Shown here piece by piece: positions 46,036 to 56,311 of a stretch of 64,000 bases of DNA. The notes beneath the pieces were generated by a model. The model was not told the DNA's origin and ran no database searches. It saw only the letters and a program-made list of their open reading frames with translations. Source of the stretch: Halobacillus karajensis (GTDB lineage: Bacteria > Bacillota > Bacilli > Bacillales > Halobacillaceae). The position numbers were made by a program, and so were the translations under genes. Position 1 is the stretch's first letter, and each line of letters starts with the position of its first letter. Where the stretch lies: NCBI RefSeq assembly GCF_900108515.1, contig NZ_FNWW01000001.1:930001-994000 (forward strand), written 5' to 3'.

Positions 46036-46953
46036 CTAATTTGTTTCTCTACTCTCATTCGCTGTTGATTGAACTTCTCTACCTTCTGATAGGTTGTACT
46101 TACTTTTGATATCCGTAATAAATGTCCCTTCATCTATATAATCGATGATGGTGCCGTCTATGGCGTATACAAAATGATTTCTTTCCCCATTCACCGTAAC
46201 CTTCCATGCAGAAGCAAACACATGAGGACTGTTTTCTTCTCCATATGCCAAGCTGTAACTTGTATGGTAACCGATACTCATGGAAGTAATTTCATCCCCA
46301 GGCTGTATTTCTCCATTTTCAACAAGGATTCGGATGGCGCTAAGCGGCTCAATCTCAATTTCAGACGTACTTGAGCCACCCCCCGAAAATTCTCCTTCTT
46401 TAAAAGAAAGTAATGTAGCCACATACCCCGTGACCTTACCATCGACGATATTCACAAGTAAGTACCCGTTATTATTGAAATAAATCGTTTGATTGTTCGT
46501 CGCCTGGAAAAAGAGGGCTGCCCCTTCTTCTTCATTCCAGCCCCAATAAGAGTATCTGGAGGAGAATGGAACCATTTCATTGACGACATCCTGTAAGGTT
46601 TCTTCTGTCACCTCTACAGGATCGTCCAATGTTACTTTAAGCACTTGATTATCATTCAGCAGCTCAACCTTTTTATCACTGTCATCCATATCCTCCACCT
46701 GACCGAGAATTTCTTCAGGAAAAGCATGTGAACTTTTGGATTCAATCTGGGAGGCTTCCGGAAGATCTTTCGGAATAGCTCCCTCTGCAATTGTAATATC
46801 ATTGGCCTCCAACTCTGTTTCAATGCTCTCCGCAACGGTTGAGATTTGTCCCAATTCATCTTCTCCCTGCTTGTTCAAAAACTGATAAAGCAGAAAAAGG
46901 TCAAGGATCAAAAAGCTGATAATAAACAAGGTTTTAATTTGTCCCCACTGCAT
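46036..46953 (-). CDS. walI: WalK regulatory membrane protein WalI (YycI)
   Basis: 305 residues with one N-terminal membrane anchor (about 7-25: TLFIISFLILDLFLLYQFLN) and a large outside domain. Together with WalH it binds WalK in the membrane and restrains it. The start MQWGQIKTLF is typical of YycI. It follows walH by 14 bp. AGGAGG-like sequence lies just before the ATG. Confidence 0.92.
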   Translation of the reverse strand: MQWGQIKTLFIISFLILDLFLLYQFLNKQGEDELGQISTVAESIETELEANDITIAEGAIPKDLPEASQIESKSSHAFPEEILGQVEDMDDSDKKVELLNDNQVLKVTLDDPVEVTEETLQDVVNEMVPFSSRYSYWGWNEEEGAALFFQATNNQTIYFNNNGYLLVNIVDGKVTGYVATLLSFKEGEFSGGGSSTSEIEIEPLSAIRILVENGEIQPGDEITSMSIGYHTSYSLAYGEENSPHVFASAWKVTVNGERNHFVYAIDGTIIDYIDEGTFITDIKSKYNLSEGREVQSTANESRETN

Positions 46954-46967
46954 ATTTCAATCCTCCT

Positions 46968-48329
46968 CTATGAAATCTCTGCATTTTGAGATCTGTCATC
47001 GGGATAAACCTTTGACCAACCGCTATTTGTAAGCACATACCATTCAGGAATCAGACTGTAGACGACATCATTTCTTTGTTCTTCTAATGAATACATCACT
47101 TTTATATCTCTAATATCGGTATAATTGATATCTTCCTTTTCCTTTATGTCCTGTAGAACTTCTTCCCCTGATTGAAGAATCGCTTTGCTTTCATTGATAC
47201 TGCTGAAGTGCACAAGTGGACGCTTATACTCCTGAATCTGCCCCTGCTGGTAACTTAAAAGAATGGTAGCCAGCATATACGAATCCGAATTTTCCATGAC
47301 AGGTCTTTCATTGAAGTACATGCGGTATTGAACTTCATCCCGTCCGCTTTGTACAGAATTAAGACGGTAATCGTCCGTCCATCCTAAGTGGCTATTAATA
47401 TCTTCCATACTTTTCACAAATAGTTCGTACTCACTCCAGTTGTTCTGATTAGCCGAGTTCGGTACCATCCATTCATATTCCATCCGCTTTTCATTTTGCG
47501 TTAATCGTCTGCGGAAGGTTTTTAATATATTATCCCCATTATTGTTCGTAGACCTGGATACGCGTGTGTTCGGTGGAAAAAGATCATTCTGAATAGGTTT
47601 CCCCGGCACTGTTCCGGTTTGAAGCACATATTCAGAAATTTCGACAGGGCCGCTAGGTACATAAATATTTGAAGCCCCGGTCTCATCCTCCTGCTCACCT
47701 GGCCGTACATCTGCAAATCTAATCATCTCAGTCAATTTATCTTTATTTTCTAATACTTGAAGCGCATCTTCTCCCGCCGTCGAACTGATCGTAGCTTGGA
47801 GGGTAGCATCACTTCCGGATGCATCACTGTCCACGAACCATAAATCATAGGATGTAGGGGCAGAACCTTCTGGATGGTGGAGAAGGAAAACACGGTCAAA
47901 GTTCGCCTGAACCTCTTCCAATTGCCCCTCATCATTTAGTTGAAATAAATCTTTAATAACGTGAATCGATAATTTTGCCGGAAAGTGGATTTCTACCACC
48001 CGGCTATGGTTATCCAAATCTATCCTTCCAGGGTTAACATCAAGAGTAGTCAGGTTCCAATTTTGCATTTGGTCATAAAAGGCTTTTTTATCAACGTTAT
48101 CTCGGAATGAATAAAACGAGCCCTGTTCATGGAAAATGATCCTATCTGGAAGAACGAGGTTGGCAACCTCTCTCTCAGCTCCGGTCTCTTCTAATTTCGT
48201 ATCATCAATGAACACGTCTTCCTCCAACGTTTCATTTACAGGCTGATAGGTCCATAAGGCAACCGTCAAGACTAAGCTGAAGGCGATAAGAATAACCAGG
48301 ATGACAGATTTCATTGTTTCTTTTTTCAT
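46968..48329 (-). CDS. walH: WalK regulatory membrane protein WalH (YycH)
   Basis: 453 residues, one N-terminal membrane anchor (about 7-27) and an outside beta-rich region with three domains in known YycH structures. The start overlaps the walK stop by 4 bp (ATGA), so it is coupled to the kinase. Identified by size, topology and its place in the walRKHIJ order. Confidence 0.92.
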   Translation of the reverse strand: MKKETMKSVILVILIAFSLVLTVALWTYQPVNETLEEDVFIDDTKLEETGAEREVANLVLPDRIIFHEQGSFYSFRDNVDKKAFYDQMQNWNLTTLDVNPGRIDLDNHSRVVEIHFPAKLSIHVIKDLFQLNDEGQLEEVQANFDRVFLLHHPEGSAPTSYDLWFVDSDASGSDATLQATISSTAGEDALQVLENKDKLTEMIRFADVRPGEQEDETGASNIYVPSGPVEISEYVLQTGTVPGKPIQNDLFPPNTRVSRSTNNNGDNILKTFRRRLTQNEKRMEYEWMVPNSANQNNWSEYELFVKSMEDINSHLGWTDDYRLNSVQSGRDEVQYRMYFNERPVMENSDSYMLATILLSYQQGQIQEYKRPLVHFSSINESKAILQSGEEVLQDIKEKEDINYTDIRDIKVMYSLEEQRNDVVYSLIPEWYVLTNSGWSKVYPDDRSQNAEIS

Positions 48330-50164
48330 GACTGTCCCCTCCGCTTCTGACTCATGAGCGGTAAAGTAAAGTATACAGTCGTGCCCTTACCTTCACGACT
48401 CTCCGCCCATATTTTCCCATGATGAGCTTCGATCATTTCCCGGGCAATAGCCAAACCGAGGCCGGTACCTCCCATTTCTCTCGCACGGGATTTGTCGACC
48501 CGATAGAACCGATCAAAAATTTTCTCTACAGTGTCAGGAGGCATGCCAATTCCTTCATCCGTGATGCTTACACGCAACTGTTTCTTCGTAGAATGAGCAT
48601 CAAAACGGATACTTCCTCCTTCAGGAGAATACTTTATGGCATTAGAGATGACATTATCCAGCACTTGAGTGATTTTATCCTTATCCATCCAGACATACAT
48701 GTTCTTATTTGGTAGATGACGGACAAAGTCCACCTTTTCATCCTTATTCATTGAAAAACGATCGATCACCTGATTGAAAAAGCCTACAAATTCCACTCGT
48801 TCTTTTATCAAGCTCGTTTCTTTATGATCCATTTTCGTTAACTGGAGAAGATCATTAACCAGACGGATCATACGATCGGTCTCGTTTTGAGTTACATCAA
48901 GAAAACGCGGGGCGATATCCGGATCCTGCCAGGCCCCATCATTTAACGCTTCGATATAACTTCTCATCGTCGTCAAAGGTGTGCGTAGTTCGTGAGAGAC
49001 GTTTGAGACAAATTCTCTTCTTTCTTTTTCCACTCTTTGCTGCTCTGTTACATCACTAATTACTGTAATATAGCCATCTTGTTTATGATTTTCATCTTCC
49101 ACAACAGAAAAATTAGCTTTCAATAAAAGGTGAGAATCCTCACTACTCAAATCAATGATCATAGAACTTGTTTCTTCGACCTCTGAAATCTCCTCAATCT
49201 GATCGTTTAAATCCAACACATCCACGAGCGACTGCCCCTGGACTTCTTCAAAGGTTTGACCAATCAGTTTAGACGCGGGGGCATTCATCAATGTGATCGC
49301 TCCTAAACGATCGGTGGCAATAACGCCGTCTGACATATTCGAAAGGACAGAGCTCAGTTTTCGCCTCTCCCCTTCGGTGGTCGCGGTGGCGAGCTTCAAT
49401 TTATCATTTAAATCATTGAACGTATGACCGAGTTGTCCGATTTCGTCATTACCTTTTACATCCACCTTCTGAGAAAAGTCACCGGTCGCCATAATCTGAG
49501 CTTGTCTTTTCATTTGTGTCAACGGTTTCGTAATCGTCCTCGCCACTAAAATCCCGAGCAAAGCGGTTACAGAGATGGCTAAGACCGTCCCTTTGGCAAA
49601 AATACTGGTGATTTCCCCTAATTGTTCATAGATGTCAGTCATATAGACTTCATAATAAAGAGCCCCGACAATCTCTTCCCCGGATTCATCTGTAATGGGG
49701 TTCGTTCCACGGAAGAGGCGGTAATTGGTGCCCTCTTCACGTCTGGGCTCCGGTTCTGTCGCATCCCCAAACAAGAACACTTTAGTAATCTTCGTGTCCG
49801 TCACTTTCTTCCCTATAGGGGATTGGTCACTCGTCGTTGTAGCGGCAACAACCGTCTGATTGTTATCTACCACCATCAGTTTTCCGATATCTCGGTTATC
49901 ATCACTGAAATCATTCAAAAGTCCTTGCAGGTCAGAGCTCAAAGGGGGGGAATCCTCCCCCCTTTCTGTATTGAACGCATTTTGCAAACTGTAGGTCAAA
50001 GAGCTTAGCTGGCCTTCAATGGAACTGGTAAAATTGCTCTCCAGCTCCTCTTCCAGCCGATCCACAAAATAGACACCAATAACTTGAATGCCTAATAACA
50101 ATAATAAAATATAGACAAGAATCAGTTTAAGCCTTACCGACTGAAAGAAGCCCACTTCTTTCAT
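48326..50164 (-). CDS. walK: Essential sensor histidine kinase WalK (YycG)
   Basis: 612 residues: membrane segment 12-34, outside Cache/PAS-type sensor (about 35-183), second segment about 184-207, HAMP (about 208-262), PAS (about 266-380), HisKA with His391 (FVSNVSHELRTPLTTM) and HATPase (DNVISNAIKYSP, DEGIGMPP, GGTGLGLAIAREMIEAHHG). It governs cell-wall hydrolase genes with WalR. No parS-like sequence was seen in it, unlike Bacillus subtilis yycG. Confidence 0.96.
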   Translation of the reverse strand: MKEVGFFQSVRLKLILVYILLLLLGIQVIGVYFVDRLEEELESNFTSSIEGQLSSLTYSLQNAFNTERGEDSPPLSSDLQGLLNDFSDDNRDIGKLMVVDNNQTVVAATTTSDQSPIGKKVTDTKITKVFLFGDATEPEPRREEGTNYRLFRGTNPITDESGEEIVGALYYEVYMTDIYEQLGEITSIFAKGTVLAISVTALLGILVARTITKPLTQMKRQAQIMATGDFSQKVDVKGNDEIGQLGHTFNDLNDKLKLATATTEGERRKLSSVLSNMSDGVIATDRLGAITLMNAPASKLIGQTFEEVQGQSLVDVLDLNDQIEEISEVEETSSMIIDLSSEDSHLLLKANFSVVEDENHKQDGYITVISDVTEQQRVEKERREFVSNVSHELRTPLTTMRSYIEALNDGAWQDPDIAPRFLDVTQNETDRMIRLVNDLLQLTKMDHKETSLIKERVEFVGFFNQVIDRFSMNKDEKVDFVRHLPNKNMYVWMDKDKITQVLDNVISNAIKYSPEGGSIRFDAHSTKKQLRVSITDEGIGMPPDTVEKIFDRFYRVDKSRAREMGGTGLGLAIAREMIEAHHGKIWAESREGKGTTVYFTLPLMSQKRRGQS

Positions 50165-50171
50165 AAAGGCC

Positions 50172-50876
50172 TTAGTCCTGTTCTGGGTTTCTTAAGTAGT
50201 AACCGACACCACGACGGGTCACAATCCACATTGGATTACTAGGGTTCTCTTCAATTTTTTCACGGAGACGACGGACCGTTACATCAACTGTACGGACATC
50301 TCCGTAATAATCGTAACCCCATACGGTTTCCAATAAGTGTTCACGTGTCATAACTTGTCCAATATGGCGGGCAAGATAATGGAGAAGTTCAAACTCACGA
50401 TGAGTCAGCTCTATATAATTGCCATCACGTGTCACTGTGTAAGCGTCCGGATGGATAGCCAAACGACCGATTTCAATATCCTTGGTTTGTTGAGCTTTAT
50501 CTTCAGGCTCCTGTTGCTGACGACGCAAATTCGCTTTCACTCGCGCAATGAGTTCACGGTTACTGAATGGTTTTGTCACATAGTCATCTGCTCCCATTTC
50601 CAAACCGAGCACTTTATCGATTTCCGCATCTTTTGCTGTCAGCATAATAATCGGCATATTATGACGCTTCCTTACTTCACGGCAGACTTCATTTCCGTCT
50701 TTATTTGGAAGCATGATATCAAGCAGAATCAATTCTGGATTTTCCTCATCTGCCTTCGCTATAGCTTCATCACCATCATAAGCACACACAACTTCATATC
50801 CTTCTTTTTCTAAATTAAATTTTAATATATCCGCAATGGGTTTCTCATCATCAACCACTAAAATTTTCTGTGCCAT
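50172..50876 (-). CDS. walR: Essential response regulator WalR (YycF)
   Basis: 234 residues: receiver with Asp53 ([13 protein letters not shown]), Lys near 102 (YVTKPFS), and OmpR-type winged helix ([41 protein letters not shown]). First gene of the walRKHIJ operon, 7 bp ahead of walK. WalR controls autolysins and wall metabolism. Confidence 0.97.
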   Translation of the reverse strand: MAQKILVVDDEKPIADILKFNLEKEGYEVVCAYDGDEAIAKADEENPELILLDIMLPNKDGNEVCREVRKRHNMPIIMLTAKDAEIDKVLGLEMGADDYVTKPFSNRELIARVKANLRRQQQEPEDKAQQTKDIEIGRLAIHPDAYTVTRDGNYIELTHREFELLHYLARHIGQVMTREHLLETVWGYDYYGDVRTVDVTVRRLREKIEENPSNPMWIVTRRGVGYYLRNPEQD

Positions 50877-51046
50877 ATTCCGTCACATTCCTTTCCTCAA
50901 CTTCTATTCTTTCCCTCATTTTAACTTATTTAATGGTAAATGTCTTATTTCACCCTAAACCTCTTTTGGAAATCAGTCGTTTCGCCTATAGTCTTATCTT
51001 TGTCTATTATAATTTATAAAACCTTACGATTAGTTGTAGAACTGGG

Positions 51047-51088
51047 GGGAATTCAACTATTGGCCTTCCTGCCAATAGTTGAATTCCC
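51047..51088. other. 18-bp perfect hairpin upstream of walR
   Basis: GGGAATTCAACTATTGGC and its exact complement (51071-51088) around a 6-base loop. It lies about 170 bp ahead of the walR ATG, beyond the terminator of the M23 gene. No T-run follows on either strand, so it is not a standard terminator. A TATAAT (minus strand, 51006-51011) lies on its walR side, so it may sit just upstream of the wal promoter. Confidence 0.6.
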
Positions 51089-51228
51089 TACACCCTCCCA
51101 TGCCATGCTTATGTGTGAATGTAACGAAACATAAAGCATGCTTAAATAGCGGGAATGGCAGTTTCAGGAAAACCAGATTGTTCATGGCCAAAGGAGATAC
51201 TGATTCTATTAAAATTTCACAGATCATC

Positions 51229-51258
51229 AAAAAACCGCTATGACTTTCATCATAGCGG
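51229..51258 (-). terminator. Intrinsic terminator of the M23 peptidase gene
   Basis: A perfect 9-bp stem CCGCTATGA / TCATAGCGG, 6-base loop and GGTTTTTTG on the minus strand, 6 bp beyond the stop. Confidence 0.88.
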
Positions 51259-51263
51259 ACTAA

Positions 51264-52547
51264 TTAAGGAGAAACGTAGGAAAGAGGATTTTTCAAAGAA
51301 CCGTCTTTATGAATTTCAAAATGAAGATGAACCCCTGTTGAACGGCCGGTTGACCCCATAACTCCTAACTTTCCACCTTGTTTAACTGTTTGGCCCTCCT
51401 TCACACTAATCGAAGAAAGGTGAGCGTATATGGTTTCATAACCATTTCCATGGTCAATGACCACTTTATTTCCAAAACTCTTACGGAAGCCAGCTTCAAC
51501 GACTTTGCCATTATCAGCTGCTTTAATCGTTTTATCAGAAACCCCTGAAATATCGATGCCTTTATGCATACGACCCCAGCGTTTTCCTTGTTTACTAGTA
51601 ATTTCCCCTCCAACAGCGGGCCAAGAAAAGTTCCCCGTGCCTTTAGAAGGGGCTTGCTTTGTCCCTTTCAAAATAATCTTTTTGACAGGTTCTTTCGTAC
51701 GTTCTTCTTCAAGTGTTTCTTCTTTTACTTCCTTACCGTTGCGGTACATTCTCTCTATCAAAAATTCTTTCTTTCCATCTTCACCCGATTGTTTAACCTT
51801 TGATTCACCTTTGTAAAGCTCATCTGTCTTTTTGATTTCGACTTTATGTCCAATCGTTTCTTCCAGCCGTTCCTTTTTGGTCACGATTATATCCAATAAA
51901 GGTCCCTTAGTATCTGTCAGTTTAGCATTTAACGGTTGAATACTGGAAGGAGCTGATTGAAAAGTACGTCCTTCTTCGATTCTGGAAACTGCTTCATCCA
52001 CGGTATTTACCTGTGATGGAGTCACTTGATCTTCTTCCATCTTGACGGTCCCTGATAATTGAACATCCATGACTTCTGTTTCGCCTACTTCCGGAGGTTC
52101 CACTTGGTCGTGTTCCACTTTTTCTAAAGCTTCTTCTTCCACATATTCTTTCTTAAGTGAATCAATCACTTCGCCCGCTTGCTCCTCGTTCGGGAGATTG
52201 GCGACCGGCTCCCCATTCACATGAACCCTAACCACATCAACAGCCAGAGTCAGGTCATTATCTAACGATTGCAAAACCTCATCTGTTTCGTCCTTCACGG
52301 ACAAAACTTTTTGTTTTTCAAATGAAATCTCTTCATTAAAAGAAAGGTCCCAATCTTTATACTTGTGTTCCGCTTTTAGCATACGTTCTTGCAAATACGA
52401 CTGGACGGTTTCTTTATTTTCTACGGTACCTGCATGGTCACCTTCTATATAAACGTGATAGACCGTCGGGAGTGAACTCTCGGCGTAGACCGTACCTACC
52501 CCTACACTAACGATGGCTACCACTGAAATCATTATTTTTTTCCACAT
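51264..52547 (-). CDS. Secreted M23 peptidase with G5 domain
   Basis: 427 residues: signal peptide (about 1-22, VYA-ES), a helical/coiled region (about 45-230), a G5 domain (about 240-295, KKEFLIERMYRNGKEV) and a LytM/M23 peptidase domain (about 305-427) with GRMHKGIDISG (zinc His and Asp), and HLHFEIH (HxH). It probably cuts peptidoglycan cross-bridges at growth or sporulation. It lies directly upstream of the wal operon and may be in the WalR regulon. Confidence 0.9.
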   Translation of the reverse strand: MWKKIMISVVAIVSVGVGTVYAESSLPTVYHVYIEGDHAGTVENKETVQSYLQERMLKAEHKYKDWDLSFNEEISFEKQKVLSVKDETDEVLQSLDNDLTLAVDVVRVHVNGEPVANLPNEEQAGEVIDSLKKEYVEEEALEKVEHDQVEPPEVGETEVMDVQLSGTVKMEEDQVTPSQVNTVDEAVSRIEEGRTFQSAPSSIQPLNAKLTDTKGPLLDIIVTKKERLEETIGHKVEIKKTDELYKGESKVKQSGEDGKKEFLIERMYRNGKEVKEETLEEERTKEPVKKIILKGTKQAPSKGTGNFSWPAVGGEITSKQGKRWGRMHKGIDISGVSDKTIKAADNGKVVEAGFRKSFGNKVVIDHGNGYETIYAHLSSISVKEGQTVKQGGKLGVMGSTGRSTGVHLHFEIHKDGSLKNPLSYVSP

Positions 52548-52910
52548 TATTGCTGTTCCTCCTGATGCAACCGTCTAATTCGTTGCTATCCTTCCTCTCA
52601 ATTAATCTATCATATTAAAAGTTTATAAAAAATAGTTTTCTTAAGATGTAAAAAATATATAAAATTCTTACCAAAATTACGAAATGATAAGCTTTTTTTC
52701 ATATTCATTCAACTTTTTCTTATTAATGTTAAATATAGAAAACAAAAACCAAATTAGAACCTCTACGAAGAGAGGAGATTAGCCTAAAAAATAGACAGGG
52801 TCTGTTGGCGTGTGAGAAAGGGGAGGTCAAGAAGGAGCACTTGGTATTCGTAGAGGAAAGGTAGACCATCAAGCTCTTTGGATATACGTTTTTTAGACTT
52901 TCTAGACATA
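52548..52910. other. Intergenic region upstream of the M23 gene
   Basis: AT-rich. TGTAAA-N5-TATAAA at 52647-52663 is one base short of the WalR box pattern (TGTWAH-N5-TGTWAH), about 100 bp before the M23 start. A 10-bp inverted repeat CCTCTACGAA (52760-52769 and, inverted, 52847-52856) is also present. A frame spanning it and tRNA-Phe is not a gene. Confidence 0.35.
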
Positions 52911-52942
52911 AAAAAACTCACGGTATATAAACCGTAAGTTTT
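52911..52942 (-). terminator. Intrinsic terminator of the tRNA pair
   Basis: On the minus strand AAACTTACGGT / ACCGTGAGTTT (one G-U pair) followed by TTTTTT, directly downstream of tRNA-Phe. Confidence 0.82.
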
Positions 52943-52949
52943 GAAGGAG

Positions 52950-53022
<73 letters not shown>

Positions 53023-53189
53023 ATAATAATATTTAATTGATGTTTAATTCTCGCTGCTTATTAACTGGTTTCGATGTCCATTAAAAAATGTTCTGTGCTC
53101 GTTTTTTGTCTTCAACCATTCGACGTTATTACCTAACGAGAGCAGCAGGTTACGTGTGTATTCGACCACTTCAAGTGGTATAATAAAAG

Positions 53190-53266
53190 TGGCGGTCCGG
53201 ACGGGACTCGAACCCGCGACCTCCTGCGTGACAGGCAGGCATTCTAACCAACTGAACTACCGGACC
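53190..53266 (-). tRNA. tRNA-Asp (GTC)
   Basis: Cloverleaf with acceptor GGTCCGG/CCGGACC, anticodon stem GCCTG/CGCAG (one wobble) with loop CCTGTCA (anticodon GTC) and T-arm GGTTCGAGTCC. Discriminator G and an encoded CCA follow. Confidence 0.97.
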
Positions 53267-53516
53267 AACTGCGCTTTTCTTTATCGCAACGATATCTATC
53301 GTACCATACCCCTTGGATGTTAGCAATAGAAATCTTCATAGAATGATAGATTTCTACACTTCCTTGTACATCTCCCTAGGAAAAGCAGGCTTGATATGTC
53401 CTTCTAAAAGGTGAAGAACACAACGCAAGGGGGTAGGCGGTGATAACTGGGGAATGACTCTTCCCATAAGGGCTGTCATTTCTCAGACAACAAAATAAGA
53501 AAGGAGGGAGTGTTTT

Positions 53517-53999
53517 TTGCAGAGGTTCTTCCGCTATATGACTTTCGTCGTTATTCTATTATTTGTCTCATTCATTGGCTTTCTTAAGTTAAATCCGCCC
53601 CTTACTCACGGATCAATCGGCACCACTGAAGATCAACAAACTGTCATTGTAGCCCTTGGAAATAAGAGTTTACTTGGAAACATCCACATCACGGATATCT
53701 CCATTAATAACAACCAATCGCCGACAAATGTGAAGATGCAAGTCAGTGATTCTGACAAAGGCCTTATGATTACAGATACATACGCCCTTGTCGAAGAGGC
53801 GTACGCGGTACAAGATTATGATACTATTTCTCTCGCCCCAAATACCTCACCACTTTCAAGCAAAGCAATGGCCTCTTCGGTTAATTCTGCACCGAATACG
53901 ATTTACGGGTTGAGCATTACAGAGGACTCCTCCATTGATAGGATTAAGTTGACCTACCGTTATTTTGGACTTATTTTCTTTACTACGATTCAAGTGTAA
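53517..53999 (+). CDS. Small membrane-anchored or secreted protein, unknown function
   Basis: 160 residues. N-terminal hydrophobic segment (about 6-25) after MQRFFRYM, then an outside beta-rich domain (TVIVALGNKSLLGNIHITDISIN, IYGLSITEDSSIDRIKLTYRYFG). The start is a TTG at 53517 with AAGGAGGG 8 bases upstream. It is separated from the tRNAs and convergent with the LOG gene. I do not recognise the family. Confidence 0.7.
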   Translation: MQRFFRYMTFVVILLFVSFIGFLKLNPPLTHGSIGTTEDQQTVIVALGNKSLLGNIHITDISINNNQSPTNVKMQVSDSDKGLMITDTYALVEEAYAVQDYDTISLAPNTSPLSSKAMASSVNSAPNTIYGLSITEDSSIDRIKLTYRYFGLIFFTTIQV

Positions 54000-54030
54000 T
54001 AAGACGTGCCAAAGGCTGGCACGTCTTATT
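53998..54030. terminator. Bidirectional terminator between convergent genes
   Basis: A 14-bp perfect stem AATAAGACGTGCCA / TGGCACGTCTTATT with 5-base loop. It includes the stop codon of the 53517 gene and ends at the LOG gene stop. Confidence 0.85.
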
Positions 54031-54573
54031 TTATGTTCTGCTTTCCATTTCCTTCAATAAGGCTGCAGGGTCATCTTTATCAATAAAAAGACGACGATTA
54101 TCCTTAGGAGCGAAGCCAGCCTTTATCGCGTGCTCTATCAGTTGCACAAGCGGGGTGTAATATTCAGCAATATTGTAGAGGCCTAACGGTTTGGTATGGA
54201 TCCCTATTTGGGCCCAGCTTACCGTTTCGAAAAGCTCTTCAAAAGTGCCGAATCCTCCTGGGAGAGCAATGAATCCATCGGATAGCTCACTCATTTTCGC
54301 TTTACGTTCATGCATCGATTTCACTTCTATCATTTCAGTAATTCCCTGGTGGACGATCTCTTTTTCAAAAAGACGTGACGGCATAATTCCTGTCACCTTC
54401 CCCCCTGACTCTAAAACTTGGTCGGCGATTACACCCATCAACCCACTCTTTGCGCCACCATAGACAAGCTCAATATCCTTCTTTCCCAACATTTCCCCTA
54501 ACGCTTTGGTACGTTCAATGAATAGCGGATCATTTCCAGCACTTGACCCGGCAAAAACACACAGTCGTTTCAC
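54031..54573 (-). CDS. LOG family protein (lysine decarboxylase-like Rossmann fold)
   Basis: 180 residues. Motifs: VYGGAKSGLMGVIAD, MHERKAKMSELSDGFIALPGGFGTFEELFE (PGGxGTxxE, the LOG phosphoribohydrolase signature with the MxxRK element). The GTG at 54573 is preceded by GGGAGTG; the frame runs back to 54684 into the purA end without support. Family members release free base from cytokinin-type or other nucleoside 5'-monophosphates. The start codon lies inside a parS-like sequence. Confidence 0.9.
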   Translation of the reverse strand: MKRLCVFAGSSAGNDPLFIERTKALGEMLGKKDIELVYGGAKSGLMGVIADQVLESGGKVTGIMPSRLFEKEIVHQGITEMIEVKSMHERKAKMSELSDGFIALPGGFGTFEELFETVSWAQIGIHTKPLGLYNIAEYYTPLVQLIEHAIKAGFAPKDNRRLFIDKDDPAALLKEMESRT

Positions 54574-54581
54574 GTGAAACA
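54566..54581. other. parS: parS-like site at the LOG gene start
   Basis: CGTTTCACGTGAAACA differs from the parS consensus TGTTNCACGTGAAACA only in the first base. It spans the GTG start codon of the LOG gene. With the exact site at 38314 it supports an origin-proximal location. Confidence 0.82.
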
Positions 54582-54686
54582 CTCCCTTTTTTCTATCATA
54601 GTCGGATAGGTGCACGTTTATCCTATAATCTATTTCCTTTTGATAAGTAAAAAAGCCCGGCTTTTCAGCCAGGCTTGCATTCAAAA

Positions 54687-56006
<1,320 letters not shown>

Positions 56007-56053
56007 TCATATCTACCGTCAGTTTATCAATTCGCACAACTAAAGTCAACGCT

Positions 56054-56096
56054 AAAACCGAACAATAAATATAAATATTATTATATCGTTCGATTA
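56054..56096. promoter_or_regulatory. PurR operator (two inverted PurBoxes) of purA
   Basis: AAAACCGAACAAT at 56054-56066 and an inverted copy (core CGAAC on minus, about 56083-56096) are about 16 bp apart, the Bacillus PurR operator geometry. They lie 80-120 bp ahead of purA. Confidence 0.78.
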
Positions 56097-56247
56097 TAAG
56101 CAGCATTAATACGTACAAGACCGAATACACCGATAAAATAAATCGTTGGATATTCATTTAAAGATTTTAATAATCCTATTCTTTACTAAAAGATACATGA
56201 TAATCATGCCTTTCCAATAAAATTAACTTAATACTACTTATTTATCA

Positions 56248-56276
56248 TTGATTTTGATTACGATCTTACTTATAAT
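56248..56276 (+). promoter_or_regulatory. SigA promoter of the DeoR/HAD operon
   Basis: TTGATT at 56248-56253, 17-bp spacer, TATAAT at 56271-56276; start of the DeoR gene is 36 bp downstream. Confidence 0.8.
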
Positions 56277-56311
56277 CACTTACAAGAGAAAGATTTTGGA
56301 AGGAGAATTCC

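Noticed and set aside
50337-50352. CACGTG in walR as a third parS site
   Set aside because: The flanking bases (GTGTT before, TCATA after) do not match TGTTN / AAACA; a CACGTG at about 50433 fails likewise.
52760-52856. 10-bp inverted repeat as ends of a small mobile element
   Set aside because: Only 10 bp long with no target duplication visible and no transposase remnant; chance is likely in this AT-rich stretch.
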